The notes under the pieces are model-generated. The model made no database searches. It was given only the letters and a program-made list of their open reading frames with translations, and was not told the DNA's origin. The position numbers and the translations under genes were made by a program. DNA of 64,000 bases, taken from positions 264,431 through 328,430 of the forward strand of contig CANGYF010000003.1 in the NCBI GenBank assembly GCA_947458265.1, written 5' to 3'. This document shows, piece by piece, positions 1-7,381 of this stretch. Source of the DNA: Betaproteobacteria bacterium (GTDB taxonomy: Bacteria; Pseudomonadota; Gammaproteobacteria; Burkholderiales; CAIKXV01). Positions within the stretch are counted from its first letter, which is position 1, and each line of letters begins with the position of its first letter.

Positions 1-393
1 GATCGCGGTCTCGGAGGCGATCGAGATGTCGCACTGGAGCACCAGCTCGAAGCCGCCGCCCATGCAGTAGCCGTTGATCGCGGCGATCACCGGCTTGCCC
101 ACGCTGGCCAGGGCATTGGTCCATTTCGACATCACATGCCGGCGCTCGTCGATCATGTCCGCGGTGGTGCCGGCGCCGCGTTCCTTCAGATCAGCGCCGG
201 TGCAGAACGCCTTGTCGCCGGCGCCGGTGATCACCAGCACTTTCACGGCCGGGTCGCAGTCGAGTCTCGGGAACAGATCCATCAGCTCGTGGCGCAGCGC
301 CCGGTTCAGCGCGTTGTGCGACTGTGGACGGTTCAGGGTCAGCAGGGCAACGCCCTGGTCGATGCTCAGGGTATGCAGCGGCGCGTCGGCCAT
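1..393 (-). CDS. Enoyl-CoA hydratase/isomerase family protein, C-terminus beyond window
   Basis: This is the first 131 residues of a crotonase-fold enzyme, which hydrates or isomerises CoA thioesters. The N-terminus carries the family pattern NRPQSHNALN (residues 21-30), the oxyanion-hole segment AFCTGADL (62-69) and NGYCMGGGFELVLQCD with Glu116, the counterpart of one of the two catalytic glutamates of classical enoyl-CoA hydratase. The second Glu region lies outside the window, so the exact reaction cannot be called. The ATG is preceded by GGAGGA eight bases upstream. The gene follows the substrate-binding protein by 20 bases and is probably the third gene of an operon with it and the alcohol dehydrogenase. 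Family certain, substrate unknown. Confidence 0.9.
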   Translation of the reverse strand, partial: MADAPLHTLSIDQGVALLTLNRPQSHNALNRALRHELMDLFPRLDCDPAVKVLVITGAGDKAFCTGADLKERGAGTTADMIDERRHVMSKWTNALASVGKPVIAAINGYCMGGGFELVLQCDISIASETAI

Positions 394-413
394 CGAAGGT
401 CTCCTCCCGCGGC

Positions 414-1124
414 TCAGCGGGTTGCAGGTTCCAGGCCGGTGGCCCGTATGTCGGCGGACGCTTCCGGCGACGACAGGAAGCGGATGGCCCGGACGGCGGC
501 CTCCGCATGCACTGCGCTCGCCGGTACCGCCGCGCTGTAGATCGTGAATTTCTGCAGTTCGTCGGGCAGCGGCGTGATGTGCGCGATGCCTTCGATCGGC
601 ATCAGTTCGCTCACCTGCTGGAAGCCGAGCTCGACCTCGCCGTTCGCGATGAAGGTACCCACGCGCTGGCCGTTGCCGATGAACAGGCACTTGGGCATCA
701 CCTCGTCATGGATGCCCAGCCGCTTGAACAGCTCGGTGGTCACGTAGCGACCGCTGACGCTGGCCGAGTAGCCGATGGAGGTCGCGCGCAGCAGGGTGGC
801 GCGCATCGTATCCGGCGTGCCGATGTCCGGCGCTGGCGCTCCGGCACGCACCGCCAGCCCGACGCAGGAACGCGCGAGTGGTGCCGCGCCTTCGGCCCGT
901 GCCAGGCCTTCCTGGATGAAACCCTGCACGATGCTGTCGTCGCAGATCACGAGATCGGCCACCTCACCGCGCTTCAGGCGGTTGGGGATCGACGTATCGC
1001 CCGAGCCGATCGAGGTCGTGAGGGTCACAAGCTTCAGACCGGTGAGGCGTTCGACGGCGGGCAGCAGCCGCAGGTGAGCGGCGGTGAAGGCGCCCGAGGT
1101 CATGACGCGGAAAGGTTCAGTCAT
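414..1124 (-). CDS. Substrate-binding (ModA-like) domain protein without signal peptide
   Basis: A 236-residue protein with the fold of periplasmic type II binding proteins of the molybdate/ModA kind: an N-terminal MTSGAFTAAHLRLLP strand-helix, a middle lobe (IGYSASVSGRYVTTELFKRL) and the closing GQRVGTFIANGEVELGFQQ pattern typical of ModA-like proteins. There is no signal peptide or lipobox, so it may act in the cytoplasm or be a repurposed binding domain rather than a transporter receptor. No permease or ATPase is nearby. It sits 16 bases after the alcohol dehydrogenase and 20 bases before the enoyl-CoA hydratase on the same strand, which suggests co-transcription. Ligand unknown. Confidence 0.8.
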   Translation of the reverse strand: MTEPFRVMTSGAFTAAHLRLLPAVERLTGLKLVTLTTSIGSGDTSIPNRLKRGEVADLVICDDSIVQGFIQEGLARAEGAAPLARSCVGLAVRAGAPAPDIGTPDTMRATLLRATSIGYSASVSGRYVTTELFKRLGIHDEVMPKCLFIGNGQRVGTFIANGEVELGFQQVSELMPIEGIAHITPLPDELQKFTIYSAAVPASAVHAEAAVRAIRFLSSPEASADIRATGLEPATR

Positions 1125-1140
1125 GGCGGGAGGGGCGCTG

Positions 1141-2160
1141 TCAGTTGGCGAAATCGTTCTTCAGCACGGCGCGGTAGCGCACCTTGCCTTCGCGCAGGCG
1201 GTCCAGCGCTTCGTTCACCCGTGACATCGGGAACATCTCCACCATCGGCTCGATCGAGTGCCGAGCGCAGAAGTCGAGCATGCGCGCGATCGCGGTCGGC
1301 GAGCCGGTGGGCGACCCGGAGACTTCCTTCTGGCCCAGTATCAGTGGGAACGCCTGAACCGGGATCGGCTCCAGCACCGCCCCCACGATGTGCAGCCGCC
1401 CCTTCGGGCCGAGCGCCGCAATCAGACCGTCCCAGTCGAGCGGCGCGTTCGCGGTGACGATGATCAGGTCGAGCTGGCCGGCGATGGCGGCGATTGCGTC
1501 GCTGTCGCGGCTGGACACCACACGGTGCGCGCCCAGACTGAGTGCCTCTGCAGCCTTGTCCGGGCTGGAAGTGAAGGCGGTCACCTCGCAGCCCCAGGCC
1601 CTGGCGAAGCGCAGTGCCATGTGGCCCAGCCCGCCGATGCCCACGACGCCGACGCGGCTGGTCGGCAGCACCCGGTACTCGAGCAGCGGGTTGAATACGG
1701 TGATGCCGCCGCACAGCAGCGGGCCAGCCACCTCGGGCCGTACACCCTCGGGCAGCGGCACCGCCCAGGCCCAGTGGCTGCGGACCCGATCGGCGAACCC
1801 ACCATGGTGGCCGACGATGGTGGGCTGGGCGGTGGCACACAGGTTGTGGTCGCCGCCCAGGCAGCAGGTGCAGTGCATGCAACTGGCGGCGGTCCAGCCG
1901 ACGCCGACAGCCTGGCCGACGCGCAGGCCCTTCGCCTGGCTACCCAGCGCCACCACGCGGCCAACGACTTCATGGCCGGGCACCAGCGGCCACGCCGACA
2001 TGCCCCAGGCGTTCTCGATCATGGACAGGTCGGAATGGCAGAGGCCGCAGTACTCCACCGCGATCTCAACGTCTTCCGCGCCGAGCGGGCCCGGATCGTA
2101 ATCGTGCCGCTGCAGCAGTGCGCCGGCGGACAGGCTGGCCCAGGCTCTGATGGTGCTCAT
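1141..2160 (-). CDS. Zinc-dependent alcohol dehydrogenase (CAD/YahK-like)
   Basis: A 339-residue medium-chain dehydrogenase that interconverts alcohols and aldehydes with NAD(P)H. The catalytic zinc ligands are visible: Cys41 in GLCHSD and His63-Glu64 in PGHEVVG. The structural zinc site is the cysteine cluster CMHCTCCLGGDHNLC near residues 96-110, and the nucleotide-binding motif is GVVGIGGLGHMA. This arrangement and length fit the cinnamyl-alcohol-dehydrogenase/YahK branch. The start was chosen at the ATG preceded by AAGGGAG; a frame nine codons longer lacks a ribosome site. It is the first gene of a minus-strand operon with a binding protein and an enoyl-CoA hydratase. The physiological substrate cannot be told. 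Confidence 0.92.
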   Translation of the reverse strand: MSTIRAWASLSAGALLQRHDYDPGPLGAEDVEIAVEYCGLCHSDLSMIENAWGMSAWPLVPGHEVVGRVVALGSQAKGLRVGQAVGVGWTAASCMHCTCCLGGDHNLCATAQPTIVGHHGGFADRVRSHWAWAVPLPEGVRPEVAGPLLCGGITVFNPLLEYRVLPTSRVGVVGIGGLGHMALRFARAWGCEVTAFTSSPDKAAEALSLGAHRVVSSRDSDAIAAIAGQLDLIIVTANAPLDWDGLIAALGPKGRLHIVGAVLEPIPVQAFPLILGQKEVSGSPTGSPTAIARMLDFCARHSIEPMVEMFPMSRVNEALDRLREGKVRYRAVLKNDFAN

Positions 2161-2245
2161 GGCATGCTCCCTTTCAGTGAGCCCCATGATGCCAGCATCG
2201 AAGCGTCGACAGGCGGTCGGCTCCGCTCCCGCCAGATTGCGTAGG

Positions 2246-2321
<76 letters not shown>

Positions 2322-2424
2322 ATCGTTTCACGCATTCGCAGACCGGGGATTCCGGAAGGCAGTCGCGGATTATAGCCAAATCGGTCGGCTTTGGTGCCCG
2401 AAGCTTGCACGACCCGCCTGCGGG

Positions 2425-3609
2425 TCAGGCGCCGGGCGATGCCGGCGAGGCGTCGCGATACAGCGCTTCCAGGGGCACGGCCTCGATTCCGGTGTCCAGT
2501 GCAAAGCGGTGGCGGCCTGGATATACGACATACAGCGCGTCGAGTTGCAGCAACTCGGCCGCGGTGCGCATCGAGCGTGTGACCTGCGGCGTATGCGAAC
2601 GCTTGAACTCGACGCCGACGCGGCGCTGGCCGCGCACCAGGAGCAGGTCGAGCTCTGGCCCTTGATGGGCGGCCCAGAACCACGCCTCGTCCGGCCGGGA
2701 CAGCCGCAGAACCTGCTCGAGGGCGAATCCTTCCCAACTTGCGCCGCAGCGCGGGTGCGCCATCAACTGCCCGATGGTGGGGACGTCCATCAATGCGTGC
2801 AGCAGTCCCGAGTCGCGGAAGTACACCTTCGGCGCACGTACCTGCCGCTTGCCGAGGTTCTCGTGCCATGGCTGCAACTGCCTGACCATCATCGTCTGGG
2901 TCAGCGTGTCGAGATAGCGGCGCACGGTGGGTTCGGACACGCCGAGCGAACGGGCAGGATCAGCCGCGTTCCACACCTGTCCGTGCACGTGCGCGAGCAT
3001 CCGCCAGAAGCGCAGCATCGCCGGTGCGGCCACGTTGATGCCGAACTGCGGCAGGTCGAACTCGACATGGCTGGTGATCGCTCCGAGTCGCCAGGCGAGG
3101 CTGTCGTCATCCGACGCAGCGAGGAACGACCGGGGATAGCCACCGCGCAGCCAGAGCCGATCGGCGCCGCCGTGGCCGGACACTTCGGCTTCCATCAGGT
3201 CGAACCCGCCGACCTCGATGCGCTCGACGCGCCCGAGCAGCGATTCGTCGGCACGCTTCGCGAGTGTCGGCGACGCACTGCCCAGCAGCAGGAACTGGCC
3301 GGGGCGATCGGATCGGTCGATGAGGACCCGGAGCACGGGAAACAGCTCGGGCAAGCGCTGTACCTCGTCGATCACGACCAGCCCCTCGGGGCGTGCGAGC
3401 GCATCGAATGGCTGGGCCAGGCGCAGCGCATCGCGCGGATCCTCCGCGTCGAAGTACAACGGCGATCCGGCGGCGACCAGCTGCCGGGCAAGGGTGGTCT
3501 TTCCGGACTGCCTGGAGCCTGTCAGGACGACTGCCCTCGATCGGCCGAGCGCTTCGCGGATGCGGGAAAGCAGCGCCGGGCGTGCGACTGCAGACGGCGG
3601 AGTGATCAC
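2425..3609 (-). CDS. AAA_14/DUF4143 family ATPase (COG1373)
   Basis: A 394-residue P-loop protein. The Walker A motif is GSRQSGKTTL (Lys37), Walker B is LVVIDEVQ (Asp81, Glu82), and a GSASP sensor-like segment follows; the second half is the DUF4143 domain, with the usual YFRDSGLLHALM and a restriction-nuclease-like end containing GVEFKRS. Members of this family are widespread accessory genes, often mobile or clustered with toxin-antitoxin genes; their cellular role is not well established. The start appears to be GTG at 3609, with no better start in frame upstream. A 45-bp near-perfect palindrome begins three bases upstream of the start codon. Family call firm, function open. Confidence 0.9.
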   Translation of the reverse strand: MITPPSAVARPALLSRIREALGRSRAVVLTGSRQSGKTTLARQLVAAGSPLYFDAEDPRDALRLAQPFDALARPEGLVVIDEVQRLPELFPVLRVLIDRSDRPGQFLLLGSASPTLAKRADESLLGRVERIEVGGFDLMEAEVSGHGGADRLWLRGGYPRSFLAASDDDSLAWRLGAITSHVEFDLPQFGINVAAPAMLRFWRMLAHVHGQVWNAADPARSLGVSEPTVRRYLDTLTQTMMVRQLQPWHENLGKRQVRAPKVYFRDSGLLHALMDVPTIGQLMAHPRCGASWEGFALEQVLRLSRPDEAWFWAAHQGPELDLLLVRGQRRVGVEFKRSHTPQVTRSMRTAAELLQLDALYVVYPGRHRFALDTGIEAVPLEALYRDASPASPGA

Positions 3610-3611
3610 GG

Positions 3612-3656
3612 AAAGTCATGAAAATCGAACATGGCATGTTGGATTTTCATGACTTT
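3612..3656. repeat. 45-bp near-perfect palindrome upstream of the DUF4143 ATPase
   Basis: Bases 3612-3633 and 3635-3656 are reverse complements in 21 of 22 pairs around a central G at 3634; the only mismatch is G3627/G3641. Each arm contains ATGAAAATC or its complement. It begins three bases upstream of the GTG start of the ATPase gene and covers the last codons of the truncated toxin frame. As RNA it would form a long hairpin just ahead of the ATPase start codon; as DNA it could be a dimeric protein-binding site or a mobile-element end. Confidence 0.9.
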
Positions 3657-3744
3657 TGACGGCTGCCGCAAGTCCGGCGGCCTTGAATGCACTCGTGTCG
3701 CGCGTCATCGCCTCCGAGACCACGTTGGTGTCGAGCAGAATCAT
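3616..3744 (-). pseudogene. FitB/VapC-like PIN toxin, internally deleted remnant
   Basis: The frame starts with MILLDTNVVSEAM, the hallmark beginning of FitB/VapC PIN-domain ribonucleases with the first catalytic Asp (residue 5). It then continues directly with TRDTSAFKAAGLAAAV, which resembles the normal C-terminal end of the family (usually ATRNxxDFxxxGxxxVNP). The body of about 90 residues holding the other acidic catalytic residues is missing. The 42-codon frame ends inside the 45-bp palindrome. Its ATG overlaps the antitoxin stop by ATGA, the classic arrangement. It cannot encode an active nuclease. The reading of the second half as a deleted C-terminus is by motif similarity only. Confidence 0.75.
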
Positions 3745-3995
3745 TCGAAATTCATCGGCTCGGCGGGACGCGTGTCACGGACCTGCTCAAGGGCCTTGAC
3801 ATCGGATCTGGTGACACCGTGCTTCTGTCCAATCTCAGCCAGGGCGGTGCCCAGCCGCAGCCTGCCCGCCGGCCGCACAGCGGCCTCGAGGATGGCGCGC
3901 ATTTCCGCTTCCGCGCTGCGGTTGTGCTGGGCGGCGCGGACCTTCAGGGCGCGATGCGCCTCCTCGGAGAGGTTGCGGATCGTGACAGTGGCCAT
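3741..3995 (-). CDS. FitA-like ribbon-helix-helix antitoxin
   Basis: An 84-residue protein starting MATVTIRNLSEEAHRALK, the ribbon-helix-helix DNA-binding unit of FitA/StbC-type antitoxins, followed by RAAQHNRSAEAEMRAILEAA, which completes that domain, and a C-terminal toxin-wrapping tail. Such antitoxins bind a FitB/VapC toxin and repress their own operon. The chosen ATG has AGAGGA eight bases upstream; an upstream frame extension lacks a ribosome site. It ends overlapping the start of the toxin remnant. Because that toxin is gutted, this is an orphan antitoxin in present-day terms, and might still act as a repressor or as immunity against related toxins. Confidence 0.88.
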   Translation of the reverse strand: MATVTIRNLSEEAHRALKVRAAQHNRSAEAEMRAILEAAVRPAGRLRLGTALAEIGQKHGVTRSDVKALEQVRDTRPAEPMNFE

Positions 3996-4020
3996 GATGG
4001 CGTCCTCTTTGCAGTGCCTG

Positions 4021-4059
4021 CGTTGCAATCACAATATGCAAAGTGATGGCACGTTGCAA
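4021..4059. promoter_or_regulatory. Putative operator/promoter of the antitoxin gene
   Basis: Upstream of the antitoxin start lie two direct copies of CGTTGCAA (4021-4028 and 4052-4059) that flank an inverted repeat ATCAC (4028-4032) / GTGAT (4043-4047). The stretch is AT-richer than its surroundings and includes CATATT on the minus strand, which could serve as a -10 element. Repeated sites like this suit autoregulation by a ribbon-helix-helix antitoxin. Motif reading only. Confidence 0.4.
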
Positions 4060-4172
4060 GAGTGCCGCATCTACCCCGTTCGACCTTGGCGTGGAGTTCA
4101 CAGACGCTGCTGCATCGCGCACCCGCGGCCAGAGGGTGACGGGCAGTTCGACTGGGGAGGACATCCGGGTCC

Positions 4173-4488
4173 ATGGTTCTGCCATTGCGGATCGTGCTGA
4201 TGGCGACCTGCGTGGTCTCCCTCAGCGTAGCCTCGTCGGCGGCCATGTGAGCCCCCGAATTGAGTGCCCGACAATCGCGTGGACGACATCGGCTCGAGTT
4301 CTTTGCAGGCGTTGCCCTCTTCATCGATGGAGCGATACAAAACTCAAGGCTCTGAATTGCCGAATTGCGGCGACGTAACCGTCGCTGCGCTGCCGGTGCC
4401 TGGAAGCGTTGCGCTACTGGCGGGAGGCCTGGCGTTGCTGGGCGTGGTGACGCGGCGACGTAGTCGCTTGGGGGCTTCGGAGGCTTAG
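4173..4488 (+). pseudogene. Decayed PEP-CTERM protein gene
   Basis: At 4173 an ATG with GGAGGA about eleven bases upstream opens a 25-codon frame, MVLPLRIVLMATCVVSLSVA and five more residues, that reads as a signal peptide and stops at 4248-4250 (TGA). Further along, in a different frame, 4384-4488 encodes ALPVPGSVALLAGGLALLGV followed by TRRRSR, a PEP-CTERM-type sorting signal (VPxPGS motif, membrane helix, Arg cluster). Both ends of an exosortase-substrate gene are therefore present, out of frame with each other and with almost no body between. The middle contains nothing recognisable. Confidence 0.65.
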
Positions 4489-4502
4489 TACCTTTTTGGG
4501 GT

Positions 4503-4524
4503 GCAGGGGGCGGTCGCCCCCTGC
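4503..4524. terminator. GC-rich hairpin between converging transcripts
   Basis: GCAGGGGGCG (4503-4512) pairs perfectly with CGCCCCCTGC (4515-4524). It lies between the PEP-CTERM remnant on the plus strand and the 3' end of the acyl-CoA ligase gene on the minus strand. Neither direction has a following U-run, so it is at best a weak or Rho-assisted terminator. Confidence 0.35.
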
Positions 4525-4584
4525 CGACGCGGGGAAGTTCAAGCAGGTAGCGTCGATTTGCAGGCGGAACGCGGGCGGGATGGC

Positions 4585-6138
4585 TTACCCCACCGTCCCA
4601 GCCCCCGCCAACTCCGCCATCGCCATCGCCGTCACCACCTTCCGGTCGATCTTGTTCGTGCCCGCCAGCGGGAACGCCTCGACGATCCACACCCGGCGCG
4701 GATGCATGTAGGCCGGCGCATGCTGCAGGCAGTGGCGCTTGAGTTCGTCTTCGGTCGCCGACTGCCCGGACTTCAGCACCACGAAGGCGACCGGCTTCAT
4801 GCCCTTGATCTCGTCCTCGACCGGGATGCAGCAGGCCTGTTCGACCGCGGTGTGGCGCTCAAGCAGCTTCTCGACCTGCCCGGGGTAGATGTTCTCGCCG
4901 CCGCACACGAACATGTCGTCGGCGCGGCCGACGAAGTAGTGGAAGCCGTCGGCATCGCGACGGAAGATGTCGCCGGTGATGTAGAAGCCGTCGTCGGTGA
5001 TCGCCTTGCGCGTGGCCTCGGGCAGCCCGTGGTAGCCGTTGAGCATGGCCGGGCTCTTCATCTGCAGCACGCCCTCGGCGGCGTCGAGGGCGTCGCCATC
5101 CACCAGTCGTAGCTCGACCGCGGGGTGCGGATAGCCGACTGACATCTCCGGCTGCGGCAGTCCCTTCGGATGCGGGCCGAACACCACCATCGCCGCTTCG
5201 GTGGTGCCGTAGCCGTTCGCCACCACGGCCTGCGGGATCGCTTCATGGATGCGCGTCATCAGCGCCTCGCTCACCGGTGCCGAGCCCATGCGGATGAACT
5301 TCACCGTCGACAGGTCGGTGCGTGCCATCGCATCGCCTTCCTGCAGCATCATCGCCAGCATCGGCGGCACCGCAGTGAGCCAGGTGCAGCGGTACTTCTC
5401 GATTGCGGCGATGTAGGCCAGGGTGTCGAACTGCGGCAGCAGCACGAGCGTCGCGCCGGCACGCATCGACAGCTGGGCCATCGCCAGCCCGTTCATGTGG
5501 TAGAGCGGTGCGGCCACCAGCAGGCGGTGCTTCGAGTAGTCCTGGCCTTCGGTGCGCTTTCCTGTGACCCACAGGTGGCTGGCATGCGACAGCACCACGC
5601 CCTTGGGGCGGCCGGTCGAACCGGAGGTGTAGAGGAAGATCGCCGGTTCGCGCACGCCGTCGACTACGGTCGGCTCGACGGCGGTGAACGGACCCGGGTC
5701 GAGCAGTGCGTCGAATCCATCAGGCCCGGGCGCGCCGAACTCGATCACCGGCAGGCCGGCTGGCACCTGCGCGCGGCGCGCGGCATCGCAGAACACCAGC
5801 TTCGCGCCGCAGTTGGCCGCGATGTAGTCGATGGTCTCCTGCGGGAACTTGTAGTTGACCGGTACGCAGACGAAGCCGGCGCGCATCGCGCCGAACGCGG
5901 CGGCCATGAACTCGGCCGAGTTGGCAGCGACGATCGCGATGCGGTCGCCGCGTTCCAGCCCGAGCGAGGGCGCGCGCTTGAGCAGGCCGCGCGCGACGCT
6001 GTCGAAGTAAGCGTCAAGGCGGGCGTAACTCCATTCGCGCACCGGCGTGGTGGCGGGTTCGATCAGTGCGATGCGCGCGTCGCCGGCGGCGACCAGCGCG
6101 GGGTCGATCAGCGCGCCGAGGTTGTACGGGTGTTGCAT
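4585..6138 (-). CDS. Class I adenylate-forming acyl-CoA ligase (AMP-binding)
   Basis: A 517-residue ANL-superfamily enzyme that activates a carboxylic acid with ATP to an acyl-adenylate and transfers it to CoA. Motifs in order are YTSGSTGRPKGVVLSH (phosphate loop), NGYGTTEAAM (A5-type adenine pocket), YITGDIFRRDADGFHYFVGR (A7/A8 hinge) and the C-terminal LAGTNKIDRK bearing the catalytic lysine. Length fits medium/long-chain or aromatic acyl-CoA ligases. The VOC protein gene lies 28 bases upstream on the same strand and may be co-transcribed. Substrate not predictable from sequence by eye. Confidence 0.93.
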   Translation of the reverse strand: MQHPYNLGALIDPALVAAGDARIALIEPATTPVREWSYARLDAYFDSVARGLLKRAPSLGLERGDRIAIVAANSAEFMAAAFGAMRAGFVCVPVNYKFPQETIDYIAANCGAKLVFCDAARRAQVPAGLPVIEFGAPGPDGFDALLDPGPFTAVEPTVVDGVREPAIFLYTSGSTGRPKGVVLSHASHLWVTGKRTEGQDYSKHRLLVAAPLYHMNGLAMAQLSMRAGATLVLLPQFDTLAYIAAIEKYRCTWLTAVPPMLAMMLQEGDAMARTDLSTVKFIRMGSAPVSEALMTRIHEAIPQAVVANGYGTTEAAMVVFGPHPKGLPQPEMSVGYPHPAVELRLVDGDALDAAEGVLQMKSPAMLNGYHGLPEATRKAITDDGFYITGDIFRRDADGFHYFVGRADDMFVCGGENIYPGQVEKLLERHTAVEQACCIPVEDEIKGMKPVAFVVLKSGQSATEDELKRHCLQHAPAYMHPRRVWIVEAFPLAGTNKIDRKVVTAMAMAELAGAGTVG

Positions 6139-6166
6139 GGGGTAACTCCGGCGGTTCGGTGTTGCT

Positions 6167-7009
6167 CTATTCGATGAATTCGATCGTGGTGTTGCAGGCG
6201 AGGCTGGCCGCGACGATCACGCGCGAGCCCTGGTCATGCACGCCGCGTGCCGGAAGCGCGCGCAGTACGGTGCGCACCGCGTCCAGGCTGGTGCAGCGCA
6301 GTTCGATCGCCGCCATGTACGAAGCGCGCCCTTCGCCGTCGCAGGCCGATTCGCCGAGGCGGTGCTGAAGCAGGCCGGCGGTGATCAGGTCGACGCGAAG
6401 ATGGCCGAGCGAGAGTTCGGCGCGCTCCGTTTCCGGCCGCATCGACGATTCGGCGAACAGCGGCGCCAGCCGGCTCGCCTCGGTGAACGGATCGGGCACC
6501 ACGACGGTGATGCGGGTGATCTCGCGCGCGCTGTTCGGATGGTTGCGCAGGCCGTCGCGCCAGACCAGCTCTCGGGTCAGGTGTTCGCAGACGAACAGCC
6601 GTCCCCAGTCAACCGTCTCCGGCGGCAGGGCGACCAGCGCGAAGCGCGCATCCTGCACCGTATCGTCGATGGCGACCGGTCGCGACAGCGACTTCAGCGG
6701 CTGCGGCATGAACTTCGCCTGCGCCAGCGCGGTGTGAGCGCCGGCGGCGCTGTCGGTGGCGAAGGCGATCGCATTGAGTCCGCGCGGGCTGCCGGCCAGC
6801 TCCGGGCGCAGCGCTGCGTTCTCCGGCGGTACGCCGATCAGTTCCAGGTAGTCGGGCCCGAGCATCATCAGGTGGTTCACCGAGCCGGTGCTGTGGAAGC
6901 CGCGCGGGGTGAGCCGGAAGCCCAGCCGGGCAAACTGATCCAGCGCATCGTCGATGCGCCCGGCGGTGTTGATCACGGCATGGTCGATGCCAAGGCAGTG
7001 GGGGATCAT
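6167..7009 (-). CDS. VOC superfamily (glyoxalase-like) protein
   Basis: A 280-residue protein beginning MIPHCLGIDHAVINTAGRID, the start of a glyoxalase-like (Glyoxalase_3 type) domain, with GFHSTGSVNHLMMLGPDYLELIG forming the second metal-ligand strand. The C-terminal half (ITRITVVVPDP) begins a second beta-alpha-beta repeat. Such proteins are metal-dependent isomerases, dioxygenases or hydrolases; this branch is uncharacterised. It lies 28 bases upstream of the acyl-CoA ligase gene on the same strand, which suggests a shared role in acid degradation. Confidence 0.8.
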   Translation of the reverse strand: MIPHCLGIDHAVINTAGRIDDALDQFARLGFRLTPRGFHSTGSVNHLMMLGPDYLELIGVPPENAALRPELAGSPRGLNAIAFATDSAAGAHTALAQAKFMPQPLKSLSRPVAIDDTVQDARFALVALPPETVDWGRLFVCEHLTRELVWRDGLRNHPNSAREITRITVVVPDPFTEASRLAPLFAESSMRPETERAELSLGHLRVDLITAGLLQHRLGESACDGEGRASYMAAIELRCTSLDAVRTVLRALPARGVHDQGSRVIVAASLACNTTIEFIE

Positions 7010-7099
7010 GCTCGATGGACCCGATGGGCTCGCTCAGGGAAGCCGTGAGTGTAGCGAGAAGGCGGTTGCTGCAGTGGGGTCGGCGCGGTGTGCGAGGCT

Positions 7100-7381
7100 T
7101 CAGGACCCGGGGCCGGGCCCGGAGTGGCCGGGGCCGTGCGCGAGCCAGCCCACGATGAAGCCGAGGATGGCCATCACCGGTACGCCGATCAGCAGCAGCA
7201 GGTTGCGCATCCGTACGTGCGCGAGTTCGCGCCCGTCGGGCAGCACGACCATCCAGCCCTTCGCGTACAGGTACAGCTCCGCGACCATGTAGGCGATCAG
7301 CACCACCAGCGCGGTGGCGATCGCGAACAGCAGCGCCAGCGTGCCGGCGTAGATCGTCCTGCCGAGCCGGGCGGCGCTCAG
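7100..7381 (-). CDS. Small membrane protein with two TM helices, start uncertain
   Basis: The frame gives a 93-residue protein with two clear hydrophobic helices (about residues 10-40 and 60-81) and a Gly/Pro/His-rich tail. No ATG, GTG or TTG lies near the expected start. The best candidate is a CTG at 7381 that overlaps the stop of the preceding acyl-CoA synthetase as CTGA, imitating the common ATGA coupling; an internal ATG at codon 32 would cut the first helix. The family is not recognised. It is probably translated by coupling to the upstream gene. Confidence 0.5.
   Translation of the reverse strand: MSAARLGRTIYAGTLALLFAIATALVVLIAYMVAELYLYAKGWMVVLPDGRELAHVRMRNLLLLIGVPVMAILGFIVGWLAHGPGHSGPGPGS

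Noticed and set aside
4503..4524. Strong Rho-independent terminator
   Set aside because: The stem is perfect, but no U-run follows in either direction, so it is listed only as a weak candidate.
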